Part shown: piece after piece, positions 1 to 8,416 of the stretch
How the letters are laid out: every line of letters begins with the position of its first letter
Position numbering within the stretch: position 1 is the stretch's first letter
Assembly (NCBI RefSeq): GCF_028737195.1
Contig: NZ_JAQZAJ010000002.1
Span: 372,001-436,000, forward strand
DNA length: 64,000 nt
Direction: 5' to 3'
Origin: Pseudovibrio exalbescens
GTDB taxonomy: Bacteria; Pseudomonadota; Alphaproteobacteria; Rhizobiales; Stappiaceae
Position numbers and translations under genes: made by a program
Notes under the pieces: model-generated
Databases searched by the model: none
Told to the model about the DNA's origin: nothing
Seen by the model: only the letters and a program-made list of their open reading frames with translations

Positions 1-2
1 AT

Positions 3-578
3 CCGGTAAACTGGCTGTTGCCATTTGCCTATTCCGGATTGCTGTTCTGCTACATTTCCGTCTTCGCGCTGTTTCCAATGATCCCAACCTTTGCTGTGTC
101 CTCCCAGTATTTGGCATCCATCATGATTGGTGCCGGTATGGTTGGTACCGTAGTGGGCATTGTTGTTGCCAAGCGCTACCCGTTGCGTCTGCCCATCATG
201 CGTTGGTGTGGTCTTGCCATGACCGGCTTTGCCGCGCTTATGATCACCACTTCAAGTCCGATGGTAGCGACAGCATCCGCCTTTCTCGCTGGCTTCTTCC
301 TGTTCGTGCCGATGACTTGTCTCGTTACGTTGCCTCAGGAGCTGCCGGGCATGAACCCAGGTCGCATCACCATCATCTTTGCAATGTTCTGGTCAATTTC
401 CTACATCATCGAAACCGCTCTGATGTATGCAGCGGGCGTCATGGCTGATCAGACTGGCAACATCTCGATTGCAGCGACCTTTGCGGTGGCATGTTCCGCC
501 ACCCTGTTCATCTCAACGTTCTTCCTGCCGGAAACCGGTAAAAAGAAACTTCACTCTGTTGCACCTGCAAAAGCATAA
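3..578 (+). CDS. MFS transporter, C-terminal half (5' end outside window)
   Basis: The reading frame is open to the first base of the window, so this is the end of a longer gene and the TTG near base 18 is not a true start. The visible 190 or so residues form about six hydrophobic segments, the normal C-terminal half of a 12-helix major facilitator. A basic stretch (AKRYPLRL) sits on a predicted cytoplasmic loop. The protein ends in a short polar tail rich in lysine. Its stop lies 12 bases before the next gene, so transporter and esterase are probably one operon. Substrate and direction of transport cannot be told from this half. Confidence 0.8.
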   Translation, partial: PVNWLLPFAYSGLLFCYISVFALFPMIPTFAVSSQYLASIMIGAGMVGTVVGIVVAKRYPLRLPIMRWCGLAMTGFAALMITTSSPMVATASAFLAGFFLFVPMTCLVTLPQELPGMNPGRITIIFAMFWSISYIIETALMYAAGVMADQTGNISIAATFAVACSATLFISTFFLPETGKKKLHSVAPAKA

Positions 579-590
579 AAGGGGGCCCCA

Positions 591-1526
591 ATGCGTCAAG
601 TAAGTCCAAAGCTCGTTCCATTTCTTGATCAGTTCAACAAGACCATTGCGGAGCTTATTGCGAATGGCTTCAAGCCGAACGCAATCAATGCTCGTGAAGC
701 ACTGGCAAACATGACCAAGACACATGTCACGGACATTCCAAAGGTCGCGCTGATACAGGACGATCTGATTTATGCGGAAGGCTACAACGTACCGGTTCGC
801 ATTTTTAACCCGGCTCCAGAAGAAGAGCTTCCTGTTCTGGTGTACTACCACGGCGGCGGCCATATGGCGGGCAGTGTCACGGTGTATGACCCGCTCTATC
901 GCAAGATGGCTCTGGCAACGAAACACATCGTGGTCGCACCAGAGTATCGCCTTGCCCCTGAGCATCCGTATCCAGCAGGTGTCGAAGATTCCTATGCAAC
1001 ACTGCGCGGCGTTTGGGATGCGCTTGACCGTCGTGGCATGAAGTACAAGCGCGAGCTGTCCATCGGCGGCGACTCCGCTGGCGGCGCACTGGCAACTGCG
1101 GTTGCGCATCTGGCGCAGTTCGATGTCAACGTAACCATCAAGAAGCAGCTCCTGGTCTATCCATGCGTCGACTACACCATGGATACACCGTCCTACACCG
1201 AAAACGCTGTTGGCTATCTGCTGCACACCGCAAAATGTGCATGGTACTTCGACAACTACTTCAAGAAAGGCGAATGCCGTAAAGCCGCGTCCACCCTGTT
1301 CAAAGACTTCACTCGCCACCTGCCTGAGACATTTGTGGTCACGGCGGAGTTCTGCCCACTGCGTGATGAAGGCAAGCTCTATTATGAGAAGGTGAAGGAA
1401 GCAGGCGTGCGCGCAGAGCATCTCTACTTCAACGATATGACCCATACCTTCCTGAATTTGGAAGATTTGGTCAAGGAAGAGTGCCAGTTGGTCTACTCCC
1501 GCATGAATGAGTTCTTAAACAGCTAA
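591..1526 (+). CDS. alpha/beta hydrolase of the HSL (family IV) esterase group
   Basis: The protein has 311 residues, normal for bacterial hormone-sensitive-lipase-like esterases. It carries the oxyanion motif HGGG near residues 87-90, the nucleophile elbow GDSAG (Ser 162), a likely acid in PLRDEG (Asp 259) and the histidine in MTHTF (His 285), so the triad looks intact. No signal peptide is seen; it should be cytoplasmic. Such enzymes cut short-chain carboxylic esters or related amides. A purine-rich GGGGG lies just before the ATG. The preceding MFS gene suggests that an imported ester is hydrolysed here, or that the product is exported; the substrate is unknown. Confidence 0.85.
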   Translation: MRQVSPKLVPFLDQFNKTIAELIANGFKPNAINAREALANMTKTHVTDIPKVALIQDDLIYAEGYNVPVRIFNPAPEEELPVLVYYHGGGHMAGSVTVYDPLYRKMALATKHIVVAPEYRLAPEHPYPAGVEDSYATLRGVWDALDRRGMKYKRELSIGGDSAGGALATAVAHLAQFDVNVTIKKQLLVYPCVDYTMDTPSYTENAVGYLLHTAKCAWYFDNYFKKGECRKAASTLFKDFTRHLPETFVVTAEFCPLRDEGKLYYEKVKEAGVRAEHLYFNDMTHTFLNLEDLVKEECQLVYSRMNEFLNS

Positions 1527-1550
1527 GAACCGTTCAGACTCGATGCGCTG

Positions 1551-1571
1551 CGGGGCCCTTTTGGGGCCCCG
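1551..1571 (+). terminator. Rho-independent terminator after the esterase gene
   Basis: A GC-only stem (CGGGGCCC with GGGCCCCG) closes on a TTTT loop, about 25 bases after the esterase stop. The following T-run is short (GTTTGCGTTT), so termination may be incomplete. Confidence 0.7.
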
Positions 1572-1937
1572 TTTGCGTTTGAGCATCAGTTTTCCCGAGA
1601 GCTGGGTATTTTCCTGTGTTTTTTTGGATTAAAAATTCTGACTTTATTGAGTATTGATTATTGATAAAGAGCTCGATTCATAAGTCATAACATATGAAGT
1701 CATCACATTAATTGAATAGTTAAATCGTTAAATAAATAGAAAACTTCATTATACAACAAATACTGATGAAATTTCGAAAATCATCACGATTAAATAATTG
1801 AAAATTACGCATGGTTAGGTACGTAATAATACGTCCTGAAGGGGTGGTCTCTGAGAGAATTATTTCATTTTCTCATCGGAAAAGGGCTGTTTCTTCAGGT
1901 TTCCCAATACTCCTTCCAAGGGAAAACGGACAAAAAG
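1572..1937. other. Gene-free, very AT-rich region before the metalloprotease gene
   Basis: No credible gene lies here. From about 1618 to 1810 the sequence is far richer in A and T than its neighbours. It holds short repeated GTTAAAT units near 1720-1735 and an inverted repeat ACGTA-ATAA-TACGT at 1821-1834. It is the natural place for the promoter and regulatory sites of the secreted protease. No single promoter stands out, because many TATAAT-like hexamers are expected by chance in such sequence. Confidence 0.6.
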
Positions 1938-3161
1938 ATGAGCACAACAGCATTTCAAGGTGATGAAGCGGCAAGTCTTGCGAGCACGCCAACATTCACC
2001 AACGACCAGATCGCAGACCAACTGACCACGGGCTATTGGCAAGCCAATGGTCGCCCAACCCGTTCGTTTGATGTCGGTTCAGATGGCGTCCTGACGGTGA
2101 ACCTCTCGGGTCTTACGAACAAAGGCGCGTTTTATGCGTATTATGCGCTCCAGCTCTGGTCAGATGTTACGGGTATTGAGTTTGTTCAAACCCGTGGCAC
2201 GGCGGATATCACCTTTGACGACAATGACAGGGGTGCCTATGCCTACTCAGACCTTTCGGGCAACACGATTACAGCCTCTTATGTGAACGTGTCGACTTCG
2301 TGGATCTCTCGAGATGGTTATGATCTGAACAACTATTCGTTCCAGACCTATGTCCATGAAATCGGTCATGCGTTGGGCTTGGGCCATGCCGGAAACTACA
2401 ATGGCAGCGCAGACTATGGCATCGACAACGACTATACCAACGACAGTTGGCAAGCCTCGATCATGTCCTATTTCAGCCAGACCGAGAACACGTCAATTGA
2501 TGCCACGTTTGCGTATGCTCTCACACCTCAAGTCGCAGACATCATCGCCATTCAGAACCTCTACGGCACAACGGGTACCACCCGGACTGGCGATACTGTT
2601 TACGGCGATGGTGCAGACTCTGGAGATGCGCTTGCCTACATTACGCGCATCGACGAAGCCGTCACGTTCACCGTTTTGGACGATGGCGGCTACGACACCT
2701 TCAATTTCAGCAGTGTTTCTCAAGATCAAGTCATCAACTTGAATGAAGAGGCCATCTCGAGTGTTCGGGGTCACACCGGTAACATGATGATTGCCCGTGG
2801 CACAGAAATTGAAGCAGCCGTGGGTGGCAATGGCGATGACGTGATCATCGGCAACGCATTAGACAACACCCTTGAAGGTGGTGGCGGCAACGACACCCTG
2901 ACTGGTGGCGCTGGGGCTGATGTCTTCGTTTTCGATGCGACCACGCAAGGCTTCGGCGATCGCGATACAATCGTCGACTTTGAAGACGGTATCGATACCA
3001 TTCTGATTGACGATGGTTCGTCCTTCTCAACGGCCAGCTTTGACCTCCTGGAGTTTCTCAGTTCAGGTTTTGACACCAGCATTTCTTGGGGCAATTCAAC
3101 CATCACCCTTGAGAATGTGAGCATTGCCCAACTGGATCAAAGCGACTTCGCGTTTGCTTGA
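1938..3161 (+). CDS. serralysin-like M10 zinc metalloprotease with RTX repeats
   Basis: An extracellular metzincin protease of 407 residues, a little shorter than typical serralysins (about 450-480). The catalytic domain has the zinc motif HEIGHALGLGH at residues 140-150 and the Met-turn SIMSYF at 174-179. The C-terminal part has glycine/aspartate nonapeptides (GGNGDD, GGGGND, GGAGAD) near residues 296-328, which bind calcium, followed by an acidic end typical of type I secretion substrates. There is no Sec signal peptide, as expected. No inhibitor gene and no ABC/MFP/TolC secretion genes lie nearby, so export must rely on a transporter elsewhere. Its AT-rich upstream region suggests tight or silenced expression. 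Confidence 0.93.
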   Translation: MSTTAFQGDEAASLASTPTFTNDQIADQLTTGYWQANGRPTRSFDVGSDGVLTVNLSGLTNKGAFYAYYALQLWSDVTGIEFVQTRGTADITFDDNDRGAYAYSDLSGNTITASYVNVSTSWISRDGYDLNNYSFQTYVHEIGHALGLGHAGNYNGSADYGIDNDYTNDSWQASIMSYFSQTENTSIDATFAYALTPQVADIIAIQNLYGTTGTTRTGDTVYGDGADSGDALAYITRIDEAVTFTVLDDGGYDTFNFSSVSQDQVINLNEEAISSVRGHTGNMMIARGTEIEAAVGGNGDDVIIGNALDNTLEGGGGNDTLTGGAGADVFVFDATTQGFGDRDTIVDFEDGIDTILIDDGSSFSTASFDLLEFLSSGFDTSISWGNSTITLENVSIAQLDQSDFAFA

Positions 3162-3213
3162 CGCGTTGCAGCACTGAAAAGCCTGGCCTTTACCTTCGGC
3201 ATGGGGCAGATCC

Positions 3214-3240
3214 GCCGCTCCCAACAATGGGAGCGGCTTT
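3214..3240 (+). terminator. Rho-independent terminator of the metalloprotease gene
   Basis: A perfect 10-bp stem (GCCGCTCCCA / TGGGAGCGGC) with an ACAA loop is followed by TTTAT, about 50 bases after the stop codon. Confidence 0.85.
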
Positions 3241-3377
3241 ATGTTGGCTGGCACGCGCATCTTAGACGAAAGAAGCCCGAGCCAACTGAGTGCCGAGAAT
3301 CCTTGCCTTTTCGTGAGTTTCGGTCCTTCCTTGGTGGGGCCTCACCTTTCATAATTCCCTTAAAGTAATGCGAGTGA

Positions 3378-3408
3378 TTGACATGAACACTGATTCAGGT
3401 TTCATATA
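3378..3408 (+). promoter_or_regulatory. Candidate sigma-70 promoter of the Liv-type operon
   Basis: A consensus -35 TTGACA lies at 3378-3383. The best -10 candidates are the overlapping TTCATA and TCATAT, 17-18 bases further on. Transcription would start near 3414, leaving a leader of about 80 bases before the binding-protein gene. The rest of the 3162-3493 gap holds the terminator above and nothing else I can name. Confidence 0.5.
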
Positions 3409-3493
3409 GTCGAGGTCGGTAAAACTACGGCAGCTGCATCAGGGGAGGTATGGCGCTGGTTTTCCGACTGATCTATTGGGGAGGAAAATCGAA

Positions 3494-4690
3494 ATGGCGT
3501 CTCTACTGAGACAGCTGGCGGCTTCTGCGCTGGCTGGAGTTTTAGCCGTTTCTGCAGGCGCATTCTCGGCGCAAGCAGATCCAATCAAAATCGCACATGT
3601 CTATGGTAAGACAGGTCCTTACGAGGCCTACGCCAAACAGTCGCATGTTGGCCTGATGATGGGGCTGGAATATGCCACTGAAGGCACCATGGAAATCAAT
3701 GGCCGCGAAATCGTCGTCATTGAAAAAGACACGCAGTTGAAGCCAGACATTGGCAAAGCTGTTCTGGCCGAAGCCTACGGAGACGATGAGGTCGATATCG
3801 CCGTCGGTCCCGTATCTTCCGGTGTGGCGCTGGCAATGCTTCCGGTAGCGGAAGAATATGAGAAGATCCTCATCGTCGAGCCTGCGGTTGCAGACAGCAT
3901 CACCGGCTCCAACTGGAACCGCTACGTCTTCCGCACCGGTCGCAATTCATCTCAAGATGCCGTTGCAAATGCTGTCGCGCTTGGTGCCGAGAACGTCTCC
4001 ATTGCAACGCTGGCGCAGGACTATGCATTCGGCCGCGATGGGGTGGCAGCCTTCAAGGAAGCGCTGGCAGGCACCGGTGCCAAACTGGTGTTCGAAGAAT
4101 ACGCCCCAACCGACACCAAGGATTTCACCGCGAGCGCACAGCGCATTTTCGACGCCTTGAAAGATGAGCCAGGCCGCAAGTTCCTGTTTGTCATTTGGGC
4201 TGGTGGGGGCAATCTGATCAGCAAGGTGCAGGCCATGGAGCCGGGCCGTTTTGGCATTGAAATTGCCACGGGGGGCAACATCCTTGCAGCCATGAAAGCC
4301 TACAAGGCTTTGCCGGGTATGGAAGGCGCCACCTACTACTACCATGACATCCCTCAGAACCCGGTGAACGAGTGGCTGGTCTCCGAACACCAGAAACGTT
4401 TCAACGCGCCGCCGGATTTTTTCACTGCGGGCGGTATGACGGCAGGTCTTGCGATTGTTGAGGCCATCCGAAAGGCAGGGTCCACCGACACCGAAGAGCT
4501 GATCGCAGCCATGGAAGGTATGGAATTCGACACCCCCAAGGGCAAGATGCTTTTCCGTCCGGAAGACCATCAGGCTCTGCAGGCCATGTACCACTTCAAG
4601 ATCAAGGTTGATCCGGATGTGGAGTGGGGCATTCCGGAGTTGGTGCGCGAGCTGTCCATTGAGGACATGAACATTCCAATCCGCAACTAA
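3494..4690 (+). CDS. branched-chain amino acid-type ABC transporter, periplasmic binding protein
   Basis: A 398-residue class I periplasmic binding protein of the Leu/Ile/Val-BP fold (HAAT family). The N-terminus has an Arg, a hydrophobic core and an AQA-D cleavage site, so it is Sec-exported. The mature part opens with IKIAHVYGKTGPYEAYA, typical of the ligand cleft edge. I chose the ATG behind GGGGAGGAA rather than the in-frame TTG six codons earlier, which lies on top of that ribosome site. It is the first gene of the importer operon. The family binds amino acids, amides, urea and many aromatic or aliphatic acids, so the ligand is open. The downstream CoA genes favour a carboxylic acid. Confidence 0.88.
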   Translation: MASLLRQLAASALAGVLAVSAGAFSAQADPIKIAHVYGKTGPYEAYAKQSHVGLMMGLEYATEGTMEINGREIVVIEKDTQLKPDIGKAVLAEAYGDDEVDIAVGPVSSGVALAMLPVAEEYEKILIVEPAVADSITGSNWNRYVFRTGRNSSQDAVANAVALGAENVSIATLAQDYAFGRDGVAAFKEALAGTGAKLVFEEYAPTDTKDFTASAQRIFDALKDEPGRKFLFVIWAGGGNLISKVQAMEPGRFGIEIATGGNILAAMKAYKALPGMEGATYYYHDIPQNPVNEWLVSEHQKRFNAPPDFFTAGGMTAGLAIVEAIRKAGSTDTEELIAAMEGMEFDTPKGKMLFRPEDHQALQAMYHFKIKVDPDVEWGIPELVRELSIEDMNIPIRN

Positions 4691-4702
4691 CCAGCCAACA
4701 AA

Positions 4703-4745
4703 GGAGGAGCAGGGCGTCTCACAACGTGCATCGCCTTGCACCTCC
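4703..4745 (+). promoter_or_regulatory. Stem-loop between binding-protein and ATPase genes
   Basis: GGAGG at 4703-4707 can pair with CCTCC at 4741-4745, enclosing a small hairpin GTGCA-TCGCCT-TGCA(C). It sits in the 132-base gap behind the binding-protein gene, where ABC operons often carry a hairpin that stabilises the upstream mRNA. The GGAGG is a strong ribosome-binding sequence with no convincing gene behind it. Confidence 0.4.
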
Positions 4746-4822
4746 ATCGTTTCCTGCGCTTTCCAGCGGTCGGCCGCCGGATTGTCGGGTGAAGTGCATC
4801 TTGTCGGGGCGGGAACTGCAAC

Positions 4823-5593
4823 ATGACTGAAGAACATCCAATACTTGAAACGCGGGATCTGACCATTCGCTTTGGTGGGCATGTCGCGGTAGATCACGTG
4901 AGCTGTGCGTTCAAGCGTGGCACGCTTACAGCAATTGTCGGGCCGAATGGCGCAGGGAAGACCACATATTTCAATCTCATCTCCGGCCAGCTGAAGGCAT
5001 CCGCGGGGCAAGTCATCCTGAACGGCGCTGATATCACCCGTGCGTCCGTTCCAGAGCGGACGGATCGTGGCATTGGCCGCGCCTTCCAGCTCACCAACCT
5101 GTTTCCCTCCCTGTCCGTGCGAGAAAACGTGCGTCTGGTGGCACAGGCCAAGGCCGGATTGGGTTTTGACATGTTTTCCGTTGCCGAAAGTCACATTGAA
5201 CTCATAGAGCGTGCGGAGCACGTGCTGGCGGAAGTCAATCTGATCGATTCCGGCGAGCAGATTGTCTCGGCATTGCCGCATGGGGACCAGCGAAAGCTGG
5301 AAGTGGCGCTCATGATCGCCTTGGGGCCGCAAGTGCTTATGTTTGATGAGCCGACTGCAGGTATGAGTGTTGATGAGGTGCCGATCATTCTGGATCTGAT
5401 CAAGTCCCTCAAGCAGGACATTGACCGCACCATCCTGCTTGTGGAGCACAAGATGGACGTGATCCGGTCGCTGGCAGATCGCATCATCGTCTTGCACAAC
5501 GGGGCCCTTGTTGCTGATGGCGACCCTGCGGAGGTGATTGCCTTGCCCGTGGTGCAAGAGGCCTATCTTGGCAAAGTTCCGGAGGCCGCGTGA
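4823..5593 (+). CDS. ABC transporter ATP-binding protein, LivG type
   Basis: A 256-residue cytoplasmic ATPase with Walker A GPNGAGKT, the Q-loop region FQLTNLFPSLSVREN and Walker B LMFDEPTAGMS. The signature segment reads LPHGDQRKLEV where LSGGQ-like sequence is usual, as in LivG proteins. The LivG-specific insertion after the Q-loop (residues about 105-130) is present. It should pair with the LivF-type subunit. The stop codon overlaps the next start by one base. Confidence 0.92.
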   Translation: MTEEHPILETRDLTIRFGGHVAVDHVSCAFKRGTLTAIVGPNGAGKTTYFNLISGQLKASAGQVILNGADITRASVPERTDRGIGRAFQLTNLFPSLSVRENVRLVAQAKAGLGFDMFSVAESHIELIERAEHVLAEVNLIDSGEQIVSALPHGDQRKLEVALMIALGPQVLMFDEPTAGMSVDEVPIILDLIKSLKQDIDRTILLVEHKMDVIRSLADRIIVLHNGALVADGDPAEVIALPVVQEAYLGKVPEAA

Positions 5594-6318
5594 TGAAAGA
5601 GCCTCTTCTCACCCTCTCTGGTGTTCACACTCATATTGGCCCCTATCACATTCTTCAGGGCGTGGACCTTGTTGTTCCCAAGGGGGGCGTTTCCGTTCTT
5701 TTAGGTCGTAACGGAGCCGGAAAGACCACCACACTTCGCACCATCATGGGCCTTTGGCAGGCCAGCGAGGGCACGATTCTGTTTGAAGGGCAGGACATTA
5801 CCAAACTGCCAACCCCAGAGATCTCACGCGCAGGCATTGCCTTTGTGCCGGAAGACATGGGCATCTTCACAGATCTGACGGTGGCGGAAAACATGACCCT
5901 TGCAGCAGCACGCGGACCGCTGGATCCCGATCGCCTTGAGTGGATCAAGACATTGTTTCCGCCAATCCGCACCTTCTGGGAGTCCTCGGCCGGAACCCTG
6001 TCTGGTGGCCAAAAGCAGATGCTGTCGGTTGCTCGCGCCATCATTGAGCCGCGCAAGCTGATCTTGATTGATGAGCCGACGAAGGGTCTGGCGCCGGCCA
6101 TTATCAAAGCCATGAGTGACGCACTTCTGGAGTTGAAGGAAACGGACACCACAATCCTCTTGGTGGAACAGAATTTCTCCATGGCCTCAGCTGTTGGAGA
6201 CACCGTTTCAGTCATGGATGACGGACACATCGTTCATGCGGGCGAAATGGCCGAACTTGCTGGTGACGCTCGGATGCAGGAACGACTTATGGGATTGAGC
6301 CTGGAGGCCCACCAATGA
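5593..6318 (+). CDS. ABC transporter ATP-binding protein, LivF type
   Basis: A 241-residue ATPase with Walker A GRNGAGKT, signature LSGGQKQML and Walker B LILIDEPTKGLAP, the last typical of LivF. I start it at the ATG that overlaps the livG stop by one base. A GTG directly before it is possible but adds one residue only. It overlaps the next gene by four bases (ATGA), so the subunits are translationally coupled. Confidence 0.92.
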   Translation: MKEPLLTLSGVHTHIGPYHILQGVDLVVPKGGVSVLLGRNGAGKTTTLRTIMGLWQASEGTILFEGQDITKLPTPEISRAGIAFVPEDMGIFTDLTVAENMTLAAARGPLDPDRLEWIKTLFPPIRTFWESSAGTLSGGQKQMLSVARAIIEPRKLILIDEPTKGLAPAIIKAMSDALLELKETDTTILLVEQNFSMASAVGDTVSVMDDGHIVHAGEMAELAGDARMQERLMGLSLEAHQ

Positions 6319-7343
6319 GCGACACAACAATCAAGCCGCGCATTGAAAAAGCGCCTGTTCTTGAGCGCATCACCACTGCGCTTCCAATTGCACTTGTACC
6401 CGTTCTGGCGGTACTGGGGTTCGTTGCCATTGGCGATCCCGCCGCCTGGCTCACCCTCACTGTGGCCGGTTTGGCCATGGGGTTGATGATCTTCATCATG
6501 GCATCGGGCCTGACCGTCGTCTTCGGCCTCATGGACGTGATCAATTTCGGCCATGGAGCGTTTATCTCCGTAGGCGCGTTTGTTGGCTTCTCCATTCTCA
6601 TTTGGCTTGGTGGCTGGACGGCTTCCAGCAGTGTGTTCTTAAACCTTGCCGCCGTTTTCCTCGCCATTCTGGTTTCGATGGTGGCCACTGGGCTCATGGG
6701 CTATGCGTTTGAGCGGGTGATCGTCATGCCGGTTTACGGCCAGCACCTGAAGCAAATCCTTGTGACCATGGGCGGGCTTATCGTGGCCCAGCAGCTCATT
6801 CATGTGTTCTGGGGGCCCGATGAAATTCACGTGGCACGGCCAGAAAGCCTGCGCGGCTCCATCGTTATTGGTGAGGCAGCTATTGAAAAGTATCGTCTCG
6901 TTGCGGTCGGCATCGGCGTTGCCTTGTTTCTGGCCATGCGCCACGTCTTGAAGTCTACCAAGATTGGCCTCTTGGTTCGCGCCGGTGTTGAGAACGGCGA
7001 GATGGTCGAAGCCTTGGGATATCGCATTCGCCGCTTGTTCCTCATCGTCTTCATGGTTGGCTCAGCGCTGGCCGGGCTCGGCGGCGTCATGTGGGGGCTC
7101 TATCAGGAAACCATCACCGCCCACATGGGCTCGGAAATCATGGTGCTGGTGTTCATCGTGGTCATCATTGGCGGCCTTGGCTCCGTAGAGGGCTGTTTCA
7201 TCGGCGCGCTACTGGTTGGTTTGCTGTCTAACTACACGGCGTTCCTCGCACCAAAGGTGGCTCTCGTATCCACCATTGCGCTCATGGTCATCATCCTGAT
7301 GTGGCGTCCTCAGGGGCTTTACCCCGTCGTCAAGGCAAAGTGA
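6315..7343 (+). CDS. branched-chain amino acid-type ABC permease, LivH type
   Basis: A 342-residue inner-membrane permease with about eight to nine hydrophobic helices. It carries the LivH-like segment GLMDVINFGHGAFISVGAF near residues 70-90 and an EAA-like loop around GYRIRRLFL. The C-terminus has GGLGSVEGCFIGALLVGLL, also typical of the family. It should form the transmembrane pore with the LivM-type subunit encoded next. Confidence 0.9.
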   Translation: MSDTTIKPRIEKAPVLERITTALPIALVPVLAVLGFVAIGDPAAWLTLTVAGLAMGLMIFIMASGLTVVFGLMDVINFGHGAFISVGAFVGFSILIWLGGWTASSSVFLNLAAVFLAILVSMVATGLMGYAFERVIVMPVYGQHLKQILVTMGGLIVAQQLIHVFWGPDEIHVARPESLRGSIVIGEAAIEKYRLVAVGIGVALFLAMRHVLKSTKIGLLVRAGVENGEMVEALGYRIRRLFLIVFMVGSALAGLGGVMWGLYQETITAHMGSEIMVLVFIVVIIGGLGSVEGCFIGALLVGLLSNYTAFLAPKVALVSTIALMVIILMWRPQGLYPVVKAK

Positions 7344-7354
7344 GGCACAGACAA

Positions 7355-8416
7355 ATGCTGAAAACTCTCCTCTCAGGTGACAATCCTCGCAGCAAAGTGT
7401 TGAGCCTTGTTCTGCTTGCGGTTGTCATTTCGCTGGCGTTGGCACCCTTTCTGTTTCCGGGCACCAAATCACTGGAAACGGCGGCGCGCATCTGCATCTT
7501 CATTGTTCTGGTGGCCAGCTACGATCTGCTGCTGGGCTATGCGGGTATCGTGTCGTTCGCCCACACCATGTTCTTTGGCATTGGAGCCTATGGAACGGCC
7601 CTCGCGTTGTCAGCTACCGGGCCAACGTTCCTGTCGATCCTCTGGGGCACAGGTGCAGGTGTGGTCATCGCTGCCGCCTTCGCGCTGGCGATTGGTCTTT
7701 TCTCCCTGCGGGTAAAGGCAATCTTCTTCGCCATGGTAACGCTGGCTGTGGCCAGCGCCTTTGCCATTGCCGTTTCTCAAGCCTCTTGGCTCACAGGTGG
7801 TGAGGATGGCCTCAATTACCGTATTCCGCGAGAACTCACACCTGCCTTCAAACTTTTGCCGGACAAGGTTTTCGGCGTGCGCATCAATGGCAAGCTGCTG
7901 AACTACTATCTGGTCTTCTTTTCCTCCGCGATCCTGTTCATCGTCATGCTCCGCATCGTGAACTCGCCCTTTGGCCGCACGTTGCAGGCTGTGCGCGACA
8001 ACGCGTTTCGGGCAGAGGCTATCGGCTATCGCGTTATATGGTATCGCACCACGGCAACGGTCCTTTCCGCGGTCATGGCAGCTTTGGCCGGGTCTCTGCT
8101 TGCCATCTGGCTGCGCTACACGGGCCCGGCCACCACTCTTTCCATGGAGATCATGATTGATATCCTTCTGATGGTGGTGATCGGCGGCATGGGAACCATG
8201 TACGGCGCCATATTGGGCGCAACCATCTTCATTCTGGCGCAAACCTATCTGCAAAACCTGATGGGCGTGGCAGCTGACGCCACCAGTTTTGTGCCGTTCA
8301 TCTCTCATCTGGTGGAGCCGGAACGTTGGCTCTTGTGGCTTGGGGTGCTCTTCATTCTGTCGGTCTATTTCTTTCCAAGCGGCATTGTTGGTCGGCTTAG
8401 AGAAATGAAATCATGA
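7355..8416 (+). CDS. branched-chain amino acid-type ABC permease, LivM type
   Basis: A 353-residue inner-membrane permease. The first acceptable ATG (MLKTLL) lies 11 bases after the livH stop with GAGG in front; the in-frame GTG further upstream would overlap livH and is less likely. Features are the conserved segment LLLGYAGIVSFAHTMFFGIGAY near residues 50-70, many hydrophobic helices, and the C-terminal GGMGTMYGAILGA. The last bases overlap the following hydrolase start (ATGA), which ties that enzyme to this importer. Confidence 0.9.
   Translation: MLKTLLSGDNPRSKVLSLVLLAVVISLALAPFLFPGTKSLETAARICIFIVLVASYDLLLGYAGIVSFAHTMFFGIGAYGTALALSATGPTFLSILWGTGAGVVIAAAFALAIGLFSLRVKAIFFAMVTLAVASAFAIAVSQASWLTGGEDGLNYRIPRELTPAFKLLPDKVFGVRINGKLLNYYLVFFSSAILFIVMLRIVNSPFGRTLQAVRDNAFRAEAIGYRVIWYRTTATVLSAVMAALAGSLLAIWLRYTGPATTLSMEIMIDILLMVVIGGMGTMYGAILGATIFILAQTYLQNLMGVAADATSFVPFISHLVEPERWLLWLGVLFILSVYFFPSGIVGRLREMKS

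Noticed and set aside
1821-1834. ACGTA-ATAA-TACGT inverted repeat as a lux-type box
   Set aside because: Arms are only five bases and do not match known lux boxes; no luxR/luxI gene lies in the window.
4725-4832. GTG frame of about 35 codons between binding-protein and LivG genes
   Set aside because: The ribosome-like GGAGG is 18 bases away and better explained by the stem-loop; the peptide is Pro/Arg/Ser-rich without features.
3947-5557. 536-codon minus-strand frame
   Set aside because: Antisense to the binding-protein and LivG genes; rich in His/Gln/Cys as shadow frames are, with no domain.
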